From Mytilisepta virgata (lineage: Eukaryota; Mollusca; Bivalvia; Mytilida; Mytilidae): a stretch of 64,000 nucleotides of DNA. The stretch lies in the NCBI GenBank assembly GCA_028015205.1, contig CM051514.1, forward strand, positions 39,944,150-40,008,149, written 5' to 3'. Position numbers and translations under genes: made by a program. Of this stretch, positions 10,420 through 23,049 are shown one piece after another (position 1 is the first letter of the stretch; every line of letters starts with the position of its first letter). The notes beneath the pieces are model-generated. The model made no database searches, had not been told where the DNA came from, and was given only the letters and a program-made list of their open reading frames with translations.

Positions 10420-10720
10420 CAATTCCGTCAAGAATGAACTTGTTCAAAGCCAACAGAAGCAGAAAAAATATTATGATCGAACTGCTAAACCGTTTTCATC
10501 ACTGAATACAGGAGATTCTGTGAAAATACATGATGGACACTTTGATAAACTGCTGACATCAGGTGTGATTGTAAAGAAATGCGAATCAACCAATGCGATC
10601 AACCAAGATCATATATCGTAGACTCAGATGGTGTTGAGTAAAGAAGGAATCGTAAACTGTATAAATATGGACAGGTCATATGCAGTAAATTCTAATCACT
10701 TTTTAGTATATAAAACATGA
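10420..10720 (+). pseudogene. Gypsy pol C-terminal tail, broken
   Basis: After a frame change the conceptual translation continues with QQKQKKYYDRTAKPF and TGDSVKIHDG, the integrase C-terminal segment of gypsy elements, up to about 10700. Stops interrupt it. Confidence 0.6.
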
Positions 10721-10739
10721 TTAGAATTTTTCCTTTAAA

Positions 10740-11651
10740 ATTACAAGAAAAGACAAATTTTGAATGATTTGTTTTATTTTGAAACACCGAATAAATTGGT
10801 GTATATTTATTACAATTTATACATTAATATATGTAGAATAAGTCAAGTGACATTTATGCCTATCACAATAGATGATTCTACAAGAGGAGTTTAAACCATT
10901 AATTTTATCTCAATTTTGTACATTTTTACCATAGGTAGCTGTCATCACTGTCATCCCCAACAAAAAGAATTTTAAAAACAAAAACTGGTGAGGTTCCAAA
11001 AGGGGCTTTGTTATTTCTTTACTGCATATAATTTTAATATTTAATTTTACTATTCCAAACTTTATGGACTGATATAAAACTTATTGTCAATGATCTGAAG
11101 CACTGTGTTTGCTTTTGCACCATTTTGCCAGTAAATAATAATAAAACTTTGAAGGTAAATGTGTATAAAAATACTGATGATAAAATATACCCTCCTTACC
11201 ACAAAAGGGAAACATGCTATTCCTATCTTTTTCCTTAAAACTGTTAGTTGTGAAAGCTTGCCTTTGAAAATGTGGAAAAAACTATCTTAGCATATTTCTG
11301 TTGGAAATTGTTTTCTTCTTTTTTATGTTATCCAAATGAAACAGACTATAGTTTTGATATTTTATGTAATGTCCTTTGATACATTAATAAATAAAACACC
11401 AAAATTTGGTTCTTGTTATCTACATGTCATGATTAGAATTATGCCACGATTAACATATAACATACCCACCTACAAAATTTGTTATCATTTTATGACAAAT
11501 ATTAAGGCCAATAATTTGACATACATACATTGTTACTTTTGATAAATTAATTAAATACATGATTTTCAAAATAATCAACAGACTCCAATCTCCAACCCCA
11601 ACCTCCAACTCCAGACTCCACTCTACATTTTACACAATTCCGTTTTTACTA
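10740..11651. other. Unassigned AT-rich sequence before the triplication
   Basis: No gene is supported. A CTCCAA-type simple repeat lies at 11581-11627. The open frame 11336-11542 shows no recognisable domain. Homology to copies B and C starts abruptly at about 11652. Confidence 0.5.
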
Positions 11652-12179
11652 CTGTGTATAAATACTACACACGTAACAGATAAAGTTGGAAATGTATCAA
11701 TTACCGGAATGACCCATGTGTAGGCTGTGATGAAATAGATTACTGTTGTGTAAACAACCGTCAAAAGTATTACTCTCCGATATATTGAATAAAATACACG
11801 TTCCGAAAAATGAAATCAACCTGAAATAAACATATTACTTTTCGTAGTAAACGGGTAGCTGTACTGATCCTGCTAAACAATGACATTGATAGCGTATTTC
11901 AAAATATATCACACAATCATATAGGGTGATGATACGCACGCCCTTTCATTTTTGTTTATTTCTGTCAGTATTATATTTTACAGTGATATGGTAAAAATTA
12001 CAACATTTACTACTTCTTGCATATTTAAAACTTGACTTTATGGCAACCAAATAGTGAGAATGTTCAATCACACTATTTTTCTTTACAGACATCACTGCTG
12101 GAAACAATTACAACAACAGAAATTTAAATATTTTGAAAATACGATAAGGGTGTTAGTTTGTCTGCTTTTCCCAAGTATC

Positions 12180-13970
12180 CTCATTAATGTGTATCTTTTG
12201 CACGTTGCACACCTAGAAATCACAAATTTGATTTTTATATTGTGTATTTATCCAACTTTGCGACATCACATACAGGGGTTATCTTGGAAACTCAACACTC
12301 ATATGATCTATGGAAGTAACCAATCAGAAGGCACAATTTACAGGGGTGGAATGTTTAATCAACCATTATTGAGGTGATAATAAATCATTTCTCTCTTACA
12401 TGAGGTTTTACCTTGGTTGTTATTATGTTGTAAAGACATCTGAGAATATTTAAATATGTTGTATAATGGTTGTTATGACGTTGTACAGACGTGGAACATC
12501 CTTATATTTAGGTTCTTCATGCTTGTCGATCTGGTGTTGATCAAACGATGTACTGATGTTGTAACGACATTGTACAAACGTGGAACATCCTTATGTAGGT
12601 TCAAAATGCTGGTTGATCTGATGTTTTACCATTGCTAACACACGGAAACGGAATATAGAAAAACATTTATCCCTGCATTTTCGAAGAAAGTCGGGGGATA
12701 TAGCGATTGTTTTCATGTTTCATATTTCTTTTTTTACTTCACTATAAATAAGTGCTGTGAGAGGCTCTCAGTCTGCTTTTCCCAAGTATCGGCATTAATG
12801 TGTATCTTTTGCACATTGCACATCTAGAAATCACAAATTTGATGTTTATGTTGTGTATTTATCCAACTTTGCGACATCACATACAGGGGTTATCTTGAAA
12901 ACTCATCACTCATATGATCTATGGAAGTAACCAATCAGAAGCCACAATTTACAGTGGTGGAATGTTTAATCAACCATTATTGAGGTGATAATAAATCATA
13001 TCTCTCTTACACGAGGTTTTACCTTGGTTATTATTATGTTGTTAAGACATCTGAGAATATTTAAATATGTTGTATAGTGGTTGTTATGACGTTGTACAGA
13101 CGTGGAACATCCTTATATTTAGGTTCATCATGCTTGTCGATCTGATGTTGATCCATTGTTGTACTGATGTTGTAACGACATTGTACAGACGTGGAATATC
13201 CTTATTTAGGTTCAAAATGCTGCTTGATCTGATGTTTTACCAACTTTGTACTGATGTTGTAACGACGTTATACAGACGTTGTAGAGACGTGGAACGGACG
13301 TATGTAAACACGTTGTAGAGACGTGGAATGGACGTATGTAAACACGTTGGGTAGACGTCAGATTATGACGTCTAAAAATTTCATATCCAATTAAGATTTA
13401 ACGTAGGTGCAACGTCAGAGTCTGACGTCTTAATGATGTTAATACAACGTCAAATGTCTACTGGGTTAATATGTCTATAATATTGGTTTTATACATGTGA
13501 AACTTGACCATAAACACTATAAATATATGTTTAAAAGTAAAGATTTATATAGTTCTTGTTTAAAACCATTTTTCATTATTTCTATATAGGGTGTTGCTAA
13601 CACACGGAAACGGAATATAGAAAAACATTTATCCCCGCATTTTCGAAGAAGAAAGTCGGGGGATATAGCGATTGTTTTCATGTTTCATATTTTTTTTTAC
13701 TTCACTATAAATAAGTGCTGTGAGGGGCTCTCAGTCTGCTTTTCCCAAGTATCCTCATTAATGTGTATCTTTTACATGTACATTGTACACTTAGGAATCA
13801 CAAATTTGATTTTTATATTGTGTATTTATCAAACTTTGCGACATCACCTATAGGGGTTATATTGGAAGCATCATTACTCATATAAACTACGGAAGTAACC
13901 AATCAGAAGCCACAATGTACACTGATGGAATGTTTAATCAACCATTATTGAGGTGAAAATAATGTTTATA
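12180..13970 (+). repeat. Module block, copy A: three ~190 bp modules plus ACGTTGTA minisatellite
   Basis: A ~190 bp module (TCACAAATTTGAT ... AACCATTATTGAGGTGA) occurs at about 12220-12400, 12800-13010 and 13790-13970. Between the modules lie imperfect units built from the motif TTGTACAGACGTGGAACATC (12470-12640, 13070-13380). The first two modules plus spacer form a ~610 bp direct duplication. The open frames over it follow the repeats and are not genes. Confidence 0.8.
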
Positions 13971-13999
13971 TGTCTATATTGGTTTTATACATGCGAAAC

Positions 14000-15140
14000 C
14001 GCCTGCCATGCAAGATGGTCACCATAGCCGAACATAGTTTTAAAATAGGACAGTATGAAAAAAATTCACATAACAATCTTCTTGTCTGAATTCAGTAAGC
14101 AAATTGGAACTAAATTTGACAAAAGAGAGCCAGAGAATTTTCTTAAAACTCTCCTTGTCTGAATCAGTCTGTCAATTCGAATCAAACTTGGTAGCAATGA
14201 TCCTTAGATTGTTCTTTATCAGAATAGTTTGCAATGCACCTGATAATATCCAAGATGGTTAACATAGGACCCAATAAGGCATTCACTTAAAGATCTTCTT
14301 GTCTGAAATCCCCTAGCCAATTGCAAAAGAATTTGGCAGCGATAATCCTTAGGTAGTCCTCTTTAAGAATGGTATCCCATGACTCCGCCTGCCATTCGAG
14401 AAGGCGACCAGAGCTGAACATAGTTTAATATAGGACCCTAAGGTAAAATTTACTTAAAAGTCTTCTTGTCAGCCAATTGGAACAAAACTTGACAGCAATT
14501 GTCCTAGATGGTCCCTTATCAGAATTATATCCAATGACCCGAATCGCTATCCAAGTTGGCCTCAACAGGCGAACTTAGTTTAACGGCACCTTATTGTAAA
14601 TTCACTTAAAAATTTTTCTTATTTTCTGAAACCACTGGGCCAATTGGATTTGAATTCGGCAGCAATTATCCTATATAGTCATCTTTCAGAATTGTATCCG
14701 ATTAACCCGCCTGCCATGCAAAATGGTCACCATAGCCGAACATAGGCCAACATTGAAAATTGACTTAAAAATCTTGTCTGATATCAATAACCAAACTTTA
14801 TAGCAATGATCCTTAGATGTTCCTTTATCAGAATTATATCCAGTGACCCGGACCGCCGTCCAAGATGTCAAACATAGGACCATATGGTAAATTCCCTTAA
14901 AGATCTTCTTGTCTGAAACCACTGAGCAAAGTGGAACCGAATTTGGCAGCAATTATCCTTATATAGTCCTCTTTCAGAATAATACCCGATGACCCCGCCC
15001 GTCATCCAAGATGGTCCCCAGAGCCAAACATAGTTTAAAATAGGACTCTACGGGAATATTCACCTATAAAATCTTCCTTTCTGAAACAAGTCAGCAAATT
15101 GGAACTAAATACGATCAAACTAGTTATCCAGTTGTAACCC
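14000..15140 (+). repeat. Degenerate ~165 bp tandem array, copy A
   Basis: About seven diverged units, each with a CAAGATGG(T/C)-like motif, a GAACATAGTTTAA segment, TCTTCTTGTCTGAAA and a CAGCAAT.ATCCTTAGAT segment. Anchors lie near 14014, 14250, 14404, 14557, 14724, 14864 and 15012. The family is dispersed in molluscan genomes. A single antisense unit lies at 60795-61062. Confidence 0.8.
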
Positions 15141-15499
15141 AACTTGACAGCAATATTCCAGAATGCCAACCAAAATGGATATAATCGAACAATTTATTCT
15201 ACCGGAAGTCTGAAAATGGTATCCAGTTGAGCGATATAGGCCCATGGGAGCCTCTTATTTTCAATTTAGGCATTTTATTTCTTTAGAGTATACGTAATAA
15301 GGTTTTTGAATTTACATTTTCTAAAATTGGGGCCCATAGGGGTTCAAAATTGAAAATTGTCCATTTAAACTTGTGATATAAACCCCTCTTTCATTTTTCA
15401 TTTCATGCATTTTATTTCCGTACAGTATTGTCATGCACTAATTTAAAAATTACACAAATTTTAAAAGTTTATAAAGAAGCAACCCCGAAAACTTCTCAA

Positions 15500-16020
15500 A
15501 CATTGAGTTTGATTGCGCCTGTTAGGTGAACGTCCTACAGTTCGTTAAACATGTTAACGACAATCGCAGAGTTATAAATGTCCGAAAAAAGCATAAAATG
15601 TATGTTGACACTGAAGTCATGTTTTCATTCAAACCTACGATTGCATTAGAGTTAGCATCGTCTCATAGCATCGACAGACGACACCGAATCTTTCAATGTA
15701 ACTTGATGAACATATTGTAAAATGTGACGGTTAAAGAGGACAAATATTAGACAGACAAACCCTGAAAGACAAATGAACAACCATAAGCAGAACAAATAAA
15801 TACTGAAAAATAAAAGCCAATTAACAACACGAACTCCTGTGGACTCGGGTGATCCGGAATAGTAAGCTGTTCCTGCTCCGTATACGGCACCCGTCATGAA
15901 GTTCAACAGTCATTACCGGTGGTAGTCACAGATTCGTATTGACGACCGTAAATTTCATAAGTAATGACATCAAGTTATCCTTGATAAAACCCTGGTTAAG
16001 AAGCTTTTGTGACACAAATT
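15500..16020. repeat. Dispersed repeat (copy A)
   Basis: Contains GTATACGGCACCCGTC and ACCGTAAATTTCATAAGT. It is homologous to 25820-26410, 40480-41080 and a diverged copy at 59540-59960. Copy A has lost ~110 bp (the GGAACATGAAATGTTACGAC part) that B, C and the 59.5 kb copy keep, whereas B and C have lost the GTATACGG part that A keeps. The hydrophobic antisense frame over it is not called as a gene. Confidence 0.7.
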
Positions 16021-16510
16021 TATAAGACTACAGCAAATGTCAAGTGAAGAATATTAGAGATCAAAATTTGAGATCTCCCTGGACAGTAAGTTGACCTTAT
16101 TTGTTACAAGTCCTGTTTAAGTTCCAACTAAATTATATTTAATGATATTCCAGTCCATAACTAATAGCTGTTTGAGTGATTTTGTTAAACGGAGCAATAT
16201 CATCAGCTGGCCCCAAATCTCTTACAGGTTCAACTGGGTATATTTTGTTCGGACCTCTGGGCTTTTTGTCGTCTTTTGTTGCCTTAAATGACATGGAGTC
16301 CTCAGACATAAGAACGGATTTTTGTTTTATTTTCTATTTAACGGAATCGCATATCTTATCTTTTACAAAAGCAAATACAAATACAATATTTAACTCGAGT
16401 AGCTTTACAATAAGACAATATTCTGGGTTGCATGGTATACACTGAATGAAGATGCTGACTGGTGTTCGGAAATCACTACCAAACATCAATATTGTATTGA
16501 CACATTCCAC

Positions 16511-17211
16511 TTAATGTAAAACTTTGACATTTAACATTATGAAGGTGTGTATATTGGAAAAAAAATTGATTTTCGTCATTTTCTTGCAAATTTGCGGTGC
16601 TTGAATTTTGTGATTTTGTGTAGAAGAAAACATGTTGGTAATCTAAGAACACCCCCATCTTCGTCTTACATTTCTTTAATATAGAAGATAAGGGGTTATT
16701 ATGCAAAAAAGTCACTATTCATATAATTGTTTGTCACTACTGACAACCCCCTAATGCAATATTAGATACATTAAAAGAATAAATTATTTAAGATTTTCGT
16801 ACGAGAATCATAAATGTATCAGTTATAGATCACATTGTGTCAGGTTTCATAAATAGTATAATCAAATCAAATTTGTCCTCAAATCAAAAAATTCTTTTGA
16901 TCTGGTTGATTACAGTTGAAGATTATTTTGATTATATCCGCTATTTGATATTTTATGAAGCCAAGGTCTAATATTTGGATTTGACAATCTGAGCCCTTCA
17001 ACCTATATATGCGCTTCGGGTACACTTTGTACATCTGTATTGCTCACAACTATAACAGTAACAGATGATCAGCCGTCAAAATGTTTCAATATCAAGACCC
17101 AAAAATTAGATACTAGTAACTGATTATGTAATTCATTACAGGTGATCGTATTGTGGATTATGTTTTAGAATTCATTTAAATATTTGCTAAAAAAACATTG
17201 AAGATCAATGT
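16511..17211. other. ~700 bp segment present in A, absent in C
   Basis: In C the flanks CACATTCCAC and TTTAGCAACAGG are joined directly at 41580-41590. Here they are 700 bp apart. The segment starts near an imperfect palindrome (TTAATGTAAAAC ... TTTAACATTA). Whether it is an insertion in A and B or a deletion in C is not decided. A 79-codon antisense frame inside (16476-16715) shows no known domain. Confidence 0.6.
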
Positions 17212-19119
17212 TTTAGCAACAGGAATTTCCCATCTATAAATAATGTTAAGTAATAACTTGAAAATCCCGAGAACTTTAATAATATCTTATATAAAGAATT
17301 TCATTAGTCTAAGAGAAGAAGGTTGAAGAACAAATCATTCTAATATTTGGCGTATTCTGCAAGGTCAGTTTTTACTATTAGCACTTTTTACTGTCTCTCA
17401 AATCGATATATATAAAACATGATAACATATAATTTTCACATATCACTGTATAAGAAATGGTGAAATTTCCGTTTTGAAGGGATTTCAGAAAATCTATTCG
17501 GATGCACGGGTATTTTCCTAGTGATATGATAAAATTAATCAACAATGATGAGCACAATTTAACAATAAAATTCAAGAAGCACAATGGCAGAGTGCATAAG
17601 CACTGTCATGACTGTATTGATAAATCATCAGTCGAGCTTCAAGATATGCAGAATTTCCGTCAAAAATGTGAGCTAAAGTCAATTCCAGTAAATGTTCATC
17701 TGTTATTATGTAATATAATTTTGAAAAATAAAAGTATTTTTGGTGAGGCCAGAATTGTTCTTATATATGTATTCCTCATATTTAAATATATAAAATCTGA
17801 TTTTAGTCAATTATTTACTTGTTCAACATTAGTACTGTATTAATAAAAGTGATTTTTTAATTAATTATATTTTATTCACTCTTTGCATTTTTTTCCCTAT
17901 AAAAGCTCTACACTCTGAAATAAATTAATACTACACTGACAAACAAATGAAAAATTATGACGAAGTTAGATATTTAAAATTAAACAAACACTTAAAACAC
18001 ATAAACTACTATTTCAGTCACTAAATCCATAAATTAATTCACATTTTATTTTGAATTTAATTTTTATAAATTTATGAATTTTCATATACGCAATGACTTT
18101 AGAAACCAATGATAATATTTAAATTTTACTTAATTTTTCATTTATGTCCAAAATATTGATATTTTTAATTGTTTTTTTTTCTTACTTATTAAAACAACAT
18201 CTCATCAGTTTACAATTTTGTTTTTATAAAGGAATTAATAAAAATTTCCAATTCGCCTTAGTACTTGTTAACCCTCCTTACCTGTATTTCACAGCTAAGG
18301 CGAAATTTGAACACACCTGTATATGTATGTTTTCTATATGGTTTTAAAAATATTTGAACATACTTAATAGAACTTTTGTAACTTTTTTTAGAGAGACGCA
18401 TAACACTTGTTCTATTTTTAAAAACAGGCCAACCTTGCACAGAATGCACTTTGAAAATAAATGATATCATAAACGACATAAATACTTGATTTAATTTTAT
18501 TTAAATTAAGATATATCGCGTAATCATATTTTTGATTTTTCTAAATATTTTACACGCTTCTTTATTTTTGTGGAGGCATCAATGTTTCATGACGTCAATG
18601 GATGGGGAGTTCAAATGTAAGTCTAACCCATGTGAATACCTGAAATGACCACTCCAAACGTTTTCTTTTCATTAAATCAATAGGTGATAAGTGTAAGAGG
18701 TCAGAGGTCAACTATATTTAGTCACTTGGAAGTTTATCATATCAAAATATTTTTTGAGAATCTAAAGAATCTAAAAAATTTAGAGATGTAAGGAGACGAC
18801 ACATGCTATATGATATAAATCGAAAAAATGTGTACGGTATCATTTTTTAAAGATGGTAGTTGCTTTTGTTTTAAACAGACTGGCATAGAAATGATGGGTC
18901 TGGAATTTTTCTTACAGCATCTATCAAAAACAATAGCGATATCCCTATCTGATAAATGACAAAATGACCCCCTTCAATCTTACATTAATATAATTTACCC
19001 CCTCCCCCAACACACAAATTAAAATGCATATTCATTATAGTATTTCCATTAAAAGTGGTTCGTTCCAGGTGATAAAAAATGTGATATGATTATTGAAATC
19101 TTCACTGTCTTATAGTTTT

Positions 19120-19300
19120 GTGATGTTTTTTGGTTGAGTACTTCTTGTTTAATATAAGTTTGGTTTTTGGTCTTCCAAATGTTTCGATTTTAATGTTGCT
19201 GATGAGAGGTAACTCCTTGAAATGCGTCGTATACAGCATAGTATAAATTTACTTTATCTAATATAAGTATCTTTGGATTATTATTTTTAAATATATCCCT
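19120..19300 (+). repeat. Penelope-like dispersed repeat, copy in A
   Basis: Closely related to 157-348 and 29530-29720 and, on the other strand, 51068-51262. Carries an intact hammerhead-like core. Confidence 0.65.
19199..19240 (+). ncRNA. Hammerhead ribozyme-like motif (copy A)
   Basis: Core order and spacing fit a hammerhead: CTGATGA, a 4 bp stem II (GAGG/CCTT) with a TAACT loop, GAAA, and stem III (ATGC/GCAT, with the A of GAAA pairing the last T). An A follows as the expected cleavage-site nucleotide. Stem I is not convincing, as in the short type I hammerheads known from Penelope-like elements. Self-cleavage is inferred, not shown. Confidence 0.55.
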
Positions 19301-19360
19301 TGTGTCGAAAAATGACTTTGATGTATAAGGAGTTTTGAGTTAAAGATAGTACATCAGTAA

Positions 19361-19562
19361 GGGAGCAACCATTTGATTTATATGGGAAAGGGGGGGGGTG
19401 CGCATGGAAGTAATCTGAAGTCCTGCCTTTTTTTCAATTTTTTCACTACATTTTTTAACCTGCCTTCTTTTCTGAGGATTTTTGGTCCTGCCTTTTTTTT
19501 CACCAAATTGTGCATCCTGCCTTTTTTCAAATTCCTTCCATAAAAATCAAATGGGTGCTCCC
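19361..19562. mobile_element. PIF/Harbinger-like MITE, copy A
   Basis: Inverted termini GGGAGCAACCATTTGATTT / AAATCAAATGGGTGCTCCC, flanked by TAA on both sides (19358-19360, 19563-19565). A TTA/TAA 3 bp target duplication is the signature of PIF/Harbinger transposons. The interior is low-complexity CCTGCCTTTTTT. No transposase. Confidence 0.75.
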
Positions 19563-20189
19563 TAAAAGCTATACATCTGTTGTCAACATTACAGAATCAT
19601 GTAGATTGTTGCATTGTGAAACATTTATTGGATACAAGAGAATGCTTTATTCCTTCAAAATTTATTTCACCTTCACCTTTTTGAATCATTTAATAACTGT
19701 AGTATATTGAATTTTAAAATATATTACCCACAGATAATTATTCAACAAAAGCATTAATCAAGATATATGTTATGAGTCATCTCAAGAAATGACAAAATTA
19801 ACATCACAAAATTCAAAATTTTAGCCCTCCCCGAAAATGTTTCATCCCGAAAATTTGACTCCCCTTATAATAATAGGAAAATAAGTAAAAATAGAAGTTC
19901 AGAAAACAAACATGTATGACAAATATCGCACAGAGGTCCTAATAATATCCAGATCCCCCCCCCCCGCCCCCGGTTGGTAAATAAAGAACGCCTCTGAAAC
20001 CTCGCGAAGCGTAAAAACAATAACAAAACAAAAACAACGGCTAAATCATGATTAAAAATAATTGTTTAACAGGTGTAGTAAATAATCTAGAATATTAATT
20101 AATTTCATTGTTATAAATCATGTTATAATACTTTTATACTATTTTTTCCTTTCAAGAAAACCAAATATAAATTTAGCGCACAATTTTTA

Positions 20190-21357
20190 TCTTCGAGCAT
20201 ATTATTTTTACTTAGAGAAAAACCCATGTCTATGGGAAATTTCCCTGTTAAAGTAATGAATAACTTATTTGATAAATAAATTGGACCAATTTTAACTTAT
20301 AGTTCTGAGATTTCTTTTATGGACTACTATTTGCCCTTTTATAGGGCAAAAAAGAGAGCAGCCCAGACAAATAATAGAGTAGATTACATTTCCTTTGTTG
20401 ATAAAACTTCTTTAGAAAAAGTACACTAAAATTTTTGTAAGTCTCTATTAGGGAAATCTTCCTCAAATATTGGTGTGAGAACAGAATTAGGAAGATATCC
20501 TATTGAAAACTAAATACATAGTCAATCACTTCTATATCTAGCAAGACTTCACACAAATGATATAAATCCATTGCTCAAAGAATCTTTTGAACTTACTAAA
20601 AAACTTGACAATCAAGGCACTTACAGCTGGTACACCTTCGTTAAACATACTGTTTCAGAATTAGAAAATGGAGACAATAATTCTAGTTGCAAGTCATTAA
20701 AAGATGTAAAACTTTTGAAATCTTCTATAAAAAATGGTGTAAATGAGAAATTTCAAAAGTTATTCTTAGATAGAATAAATGGATATGATGAAAATAGTAA
20801 ATTCTATCTATATAAGAAGTTAAATCCATCTCTCAAAGGAGAGTTTTATCTTACAGATCCATTATTTTCAATTAGAAATATATTCACAAAACTGCGTATT
20901 AGTGATCACGACCTCGAAATAGAAAAAGGTTGTTATTATAAAATCCCTCGGCAAGATAGAATTTGTAAAATTTGCAACACTATTGAAGATGAATCTCATT
21001 TCATTTTAAAATGTAAAACTAATAGTAAAATAAGGGAAACTTTGTTTAATAGTCTTAAGCTTGAAAATAGAGAATTTGTAAACATGACAGATGATGAAAA
21101 ACTGGTCTTTTTGCTTAACCCAACAAATAATAAACATATTAGAATGGTTGGCTTCTTTTTAAAGCAGTCATTAGAACCGAGGGCAGAAGTCTCATAATTC
21201 ATTTGATATGTTATAATGTCTGTTACTAATACTTATGCGTATAATATTGCATATGGTCTCCAAATTTGCTTTATATGTATTTGTATGTCTTTGTCACAAT
21301 ATATCTTTATGTTTAATGACAAATAAAAGTTCAACATATATTAATTTTATTTATAGT
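20190..21357 (+). pseudogene. LINE C-terminal fragment (second family), copy A
   Basis: Conceptual translation starts in the RT thumb (NFPVKVMNNLFDK, then GPILTYSSEI), continues through a connection region and reaches a C-terminal zinc-like motif (CKICNTIEDESHFILKC, C-x2-C-x8-H-x4-C). The open piece 20571-21197 holds 208 codons. Stops at about 20430 and 20512 break the upstream part. An AATAAA lies near 21320 just before the end. Its sequence is distinct from the LINE at 3.4-4.5 kb, although the C-terminal KLRISDHDLEIE block is shared. Confidence 0.75.
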
Positions 21358-21358
21358 A

Positions 21359-21581
21359 TGATGACGTTTGGCCTCACTGTGTACTTGGTCTCTGTGTGTA
21401 CATTCCCCGCGTGCCTGCGAACTGTTAGATGCTATTGCTGCCGCCTGGTATTATACTGTATAGTTGTCGCTTCAATATGTAACTGCTTTATAGGTTAGTC
21501 TATAATATACATGTTAGAACCTACGTACAGAAGTTGAGTCTTTATTCAAGTTGATACTTCATAACCCTCAATAATGTTACA
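21359..21581. repeat. LTR-like repeat, copy A
   Basis: A 223 bp block beginning TGATGACG and ending TGTTACA (TG...CA on either strand). Its right half matches the sequence in front of the gypsy gag at 6857-6981. The reverse strand carries AATAAA. No internal region or target duplication is seen, so it may be a solo LTR or a fragment. Confidence 0.5.
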
Positions 21582-23049
21582 AATTCTAACGTTTAGACTT
21601 TCAAAATGCTAAAAATCCTTTTTATGAACTGAGGTGTCCAGACAGTAATGTGTTTTAGAATAATTAAAAGCAATAATGTTATTTCAATGGTGAGGTTTGT
21701 TTAAAATGAAATGAAGAATTTTCAAGTTCTAAATATATTTCTACATTGTTGCATTTCATTTTAGACCGCTATACATTTGGTGAAGGTATATTTTAATACT
21801 GTTACCTGCATATTATCTTTAAACTTTTGTTTAAAGTGACCCTCAAACAAATAGTAATAGTCGATTACTCATCGTTAGACACAAATACTGACATGAAGAT
21901 AATTTTCACTGAATTTCGACTATTCTATTTATAGCTGGTGTATAAATACTATACGCGTAACAGATAAAGTTGAAAATTTATCAATTACCGGAATTACTCA
22001 TGTGCAGTCTGGGCTGTTGCGTATACTTTTCGTAGTAAACGGTTAGCTGTACTGATCCTGCAAAACAATAACACTTATTGCGTATTTCAAAATATATTTT
22101 ACAACCATATAAGGTGATGCTATGCACGCCCTTTCATTTTTGTTTATTTCTGTCAGTATTATATTTTATAGTGAAATATGGTAAAAATTACAACATTTAC
22201 TACTTCTAACAAAGACATATTTAAAACTTGACTTTATGGTAACTAAATAGTGAGAATGTTCAATCAGACTATTTTTCTTTACAGACATCACTGCTGGAAA
22301 CAATTACAACAACAGAAATTTAAATATTTTGATAAATGTGCAGACATGCCCTGAATTCTATAATAGAAATTGTGATGTGGGCTTAAAAAATGTAGCAGGT
22401 AAACATTTTTACAGTAGTTTATGGATATGCGCGTCAATGCAAGATCCAGTGAAGTTTTAAACTGGGTGACACATGCATGATACCACTTGATAGACCTGGT
22501 TTGAATAAGAAAATTTGATAACTTAATAAATAAACTTCAAAGTTGTGTTGATTTAAAAGTGTATTCAACAGCGGAATTATATATGTAATATATATAAAAA
22601 ATCGAAAATAATTTCATAAAGTTATATGTAAATTAAGTTTAAAGGAGATCATAAAACAGAAACGTTGTATCTAAGAAGGAGAATTACATGTATTCAGGAT
22701 GCTTCATGGCCAAACAAATTCTTAGAAAATGAATCAGAAGTCAAATTATGTGAAAGTGAACACGTGACAGTCACTCTGTATTCCCATCATTCATTGTGAG
22801 TCATCTCCTATGTATCAACAAATCTTACGGACGATGTGATGATAGCCTGTTAAACAATGATTTTATTTAATGTATTGTGATTTCGATTATCTAACCAGTG
22901 TAGCATATAGAAAATAAATAATACAAATGTTTTATTTACCTGTACCAGCCTTCACAAAGTGTTGTGAGGGGTTCTCAGGAGCTCAGTGGACATGTAGTTT
23001 GAAAATACGATAAGGGTGTTAGTTTGTTTGCTTTTCCAAAGTATCCTCA

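Larger units (their letters stand above)
6985..10720 (+). mobile_element. Decayed Ty3/gypsy-type LTR retrotransposon
   Basis: Gag, nucleocapsid zinc knuckles, protease, reverse transcriptase, RNase H and integrase follow each other in the standard gypsy order on one strand. All are interrupted by stops, frameshifts and one ~320 bp insertion. The only candidate LTR is the partial one upstream; no matching 3' LTR was found after 10720. The element cannot be autonomous in this state. Confidence 0.85.
11652..21935 (+). repeat. Tandem segmental copy A (~10.3 kb)
   Basis: First copy of a three-fold tandem duplication. The anchor TATAAATAC followed by CGTAACAG is at 11657 here, 21941 in B and 36628 in C. 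Order inside: minisatellite block (12.1-14.0), ~165 bp array (14.0-15.1), dispersed repeat (15.5-16.0), mostly unique AT-rich DNA (16.4-18.8), hammerhead repeat, MITE, LINE fragment and LTR-like repeat. By eye, A and B differ by only one or two bases per hundred across 16.5-17.3 kb. Confidence 0.9.

Noticed and set aside
12054..13318. Open frames of 60-107 codons in the module block
   Set aside because: They track the ~190 bp module and the minisatellite and change frame between copies.
15652..15906. Hydrophobic antisense frames conserved in the triplicated units
   Set aside because: They lie on a dispersed repeat, differ in frame and ends among copies, and the 59.5 kb copy does not keep the same protein.
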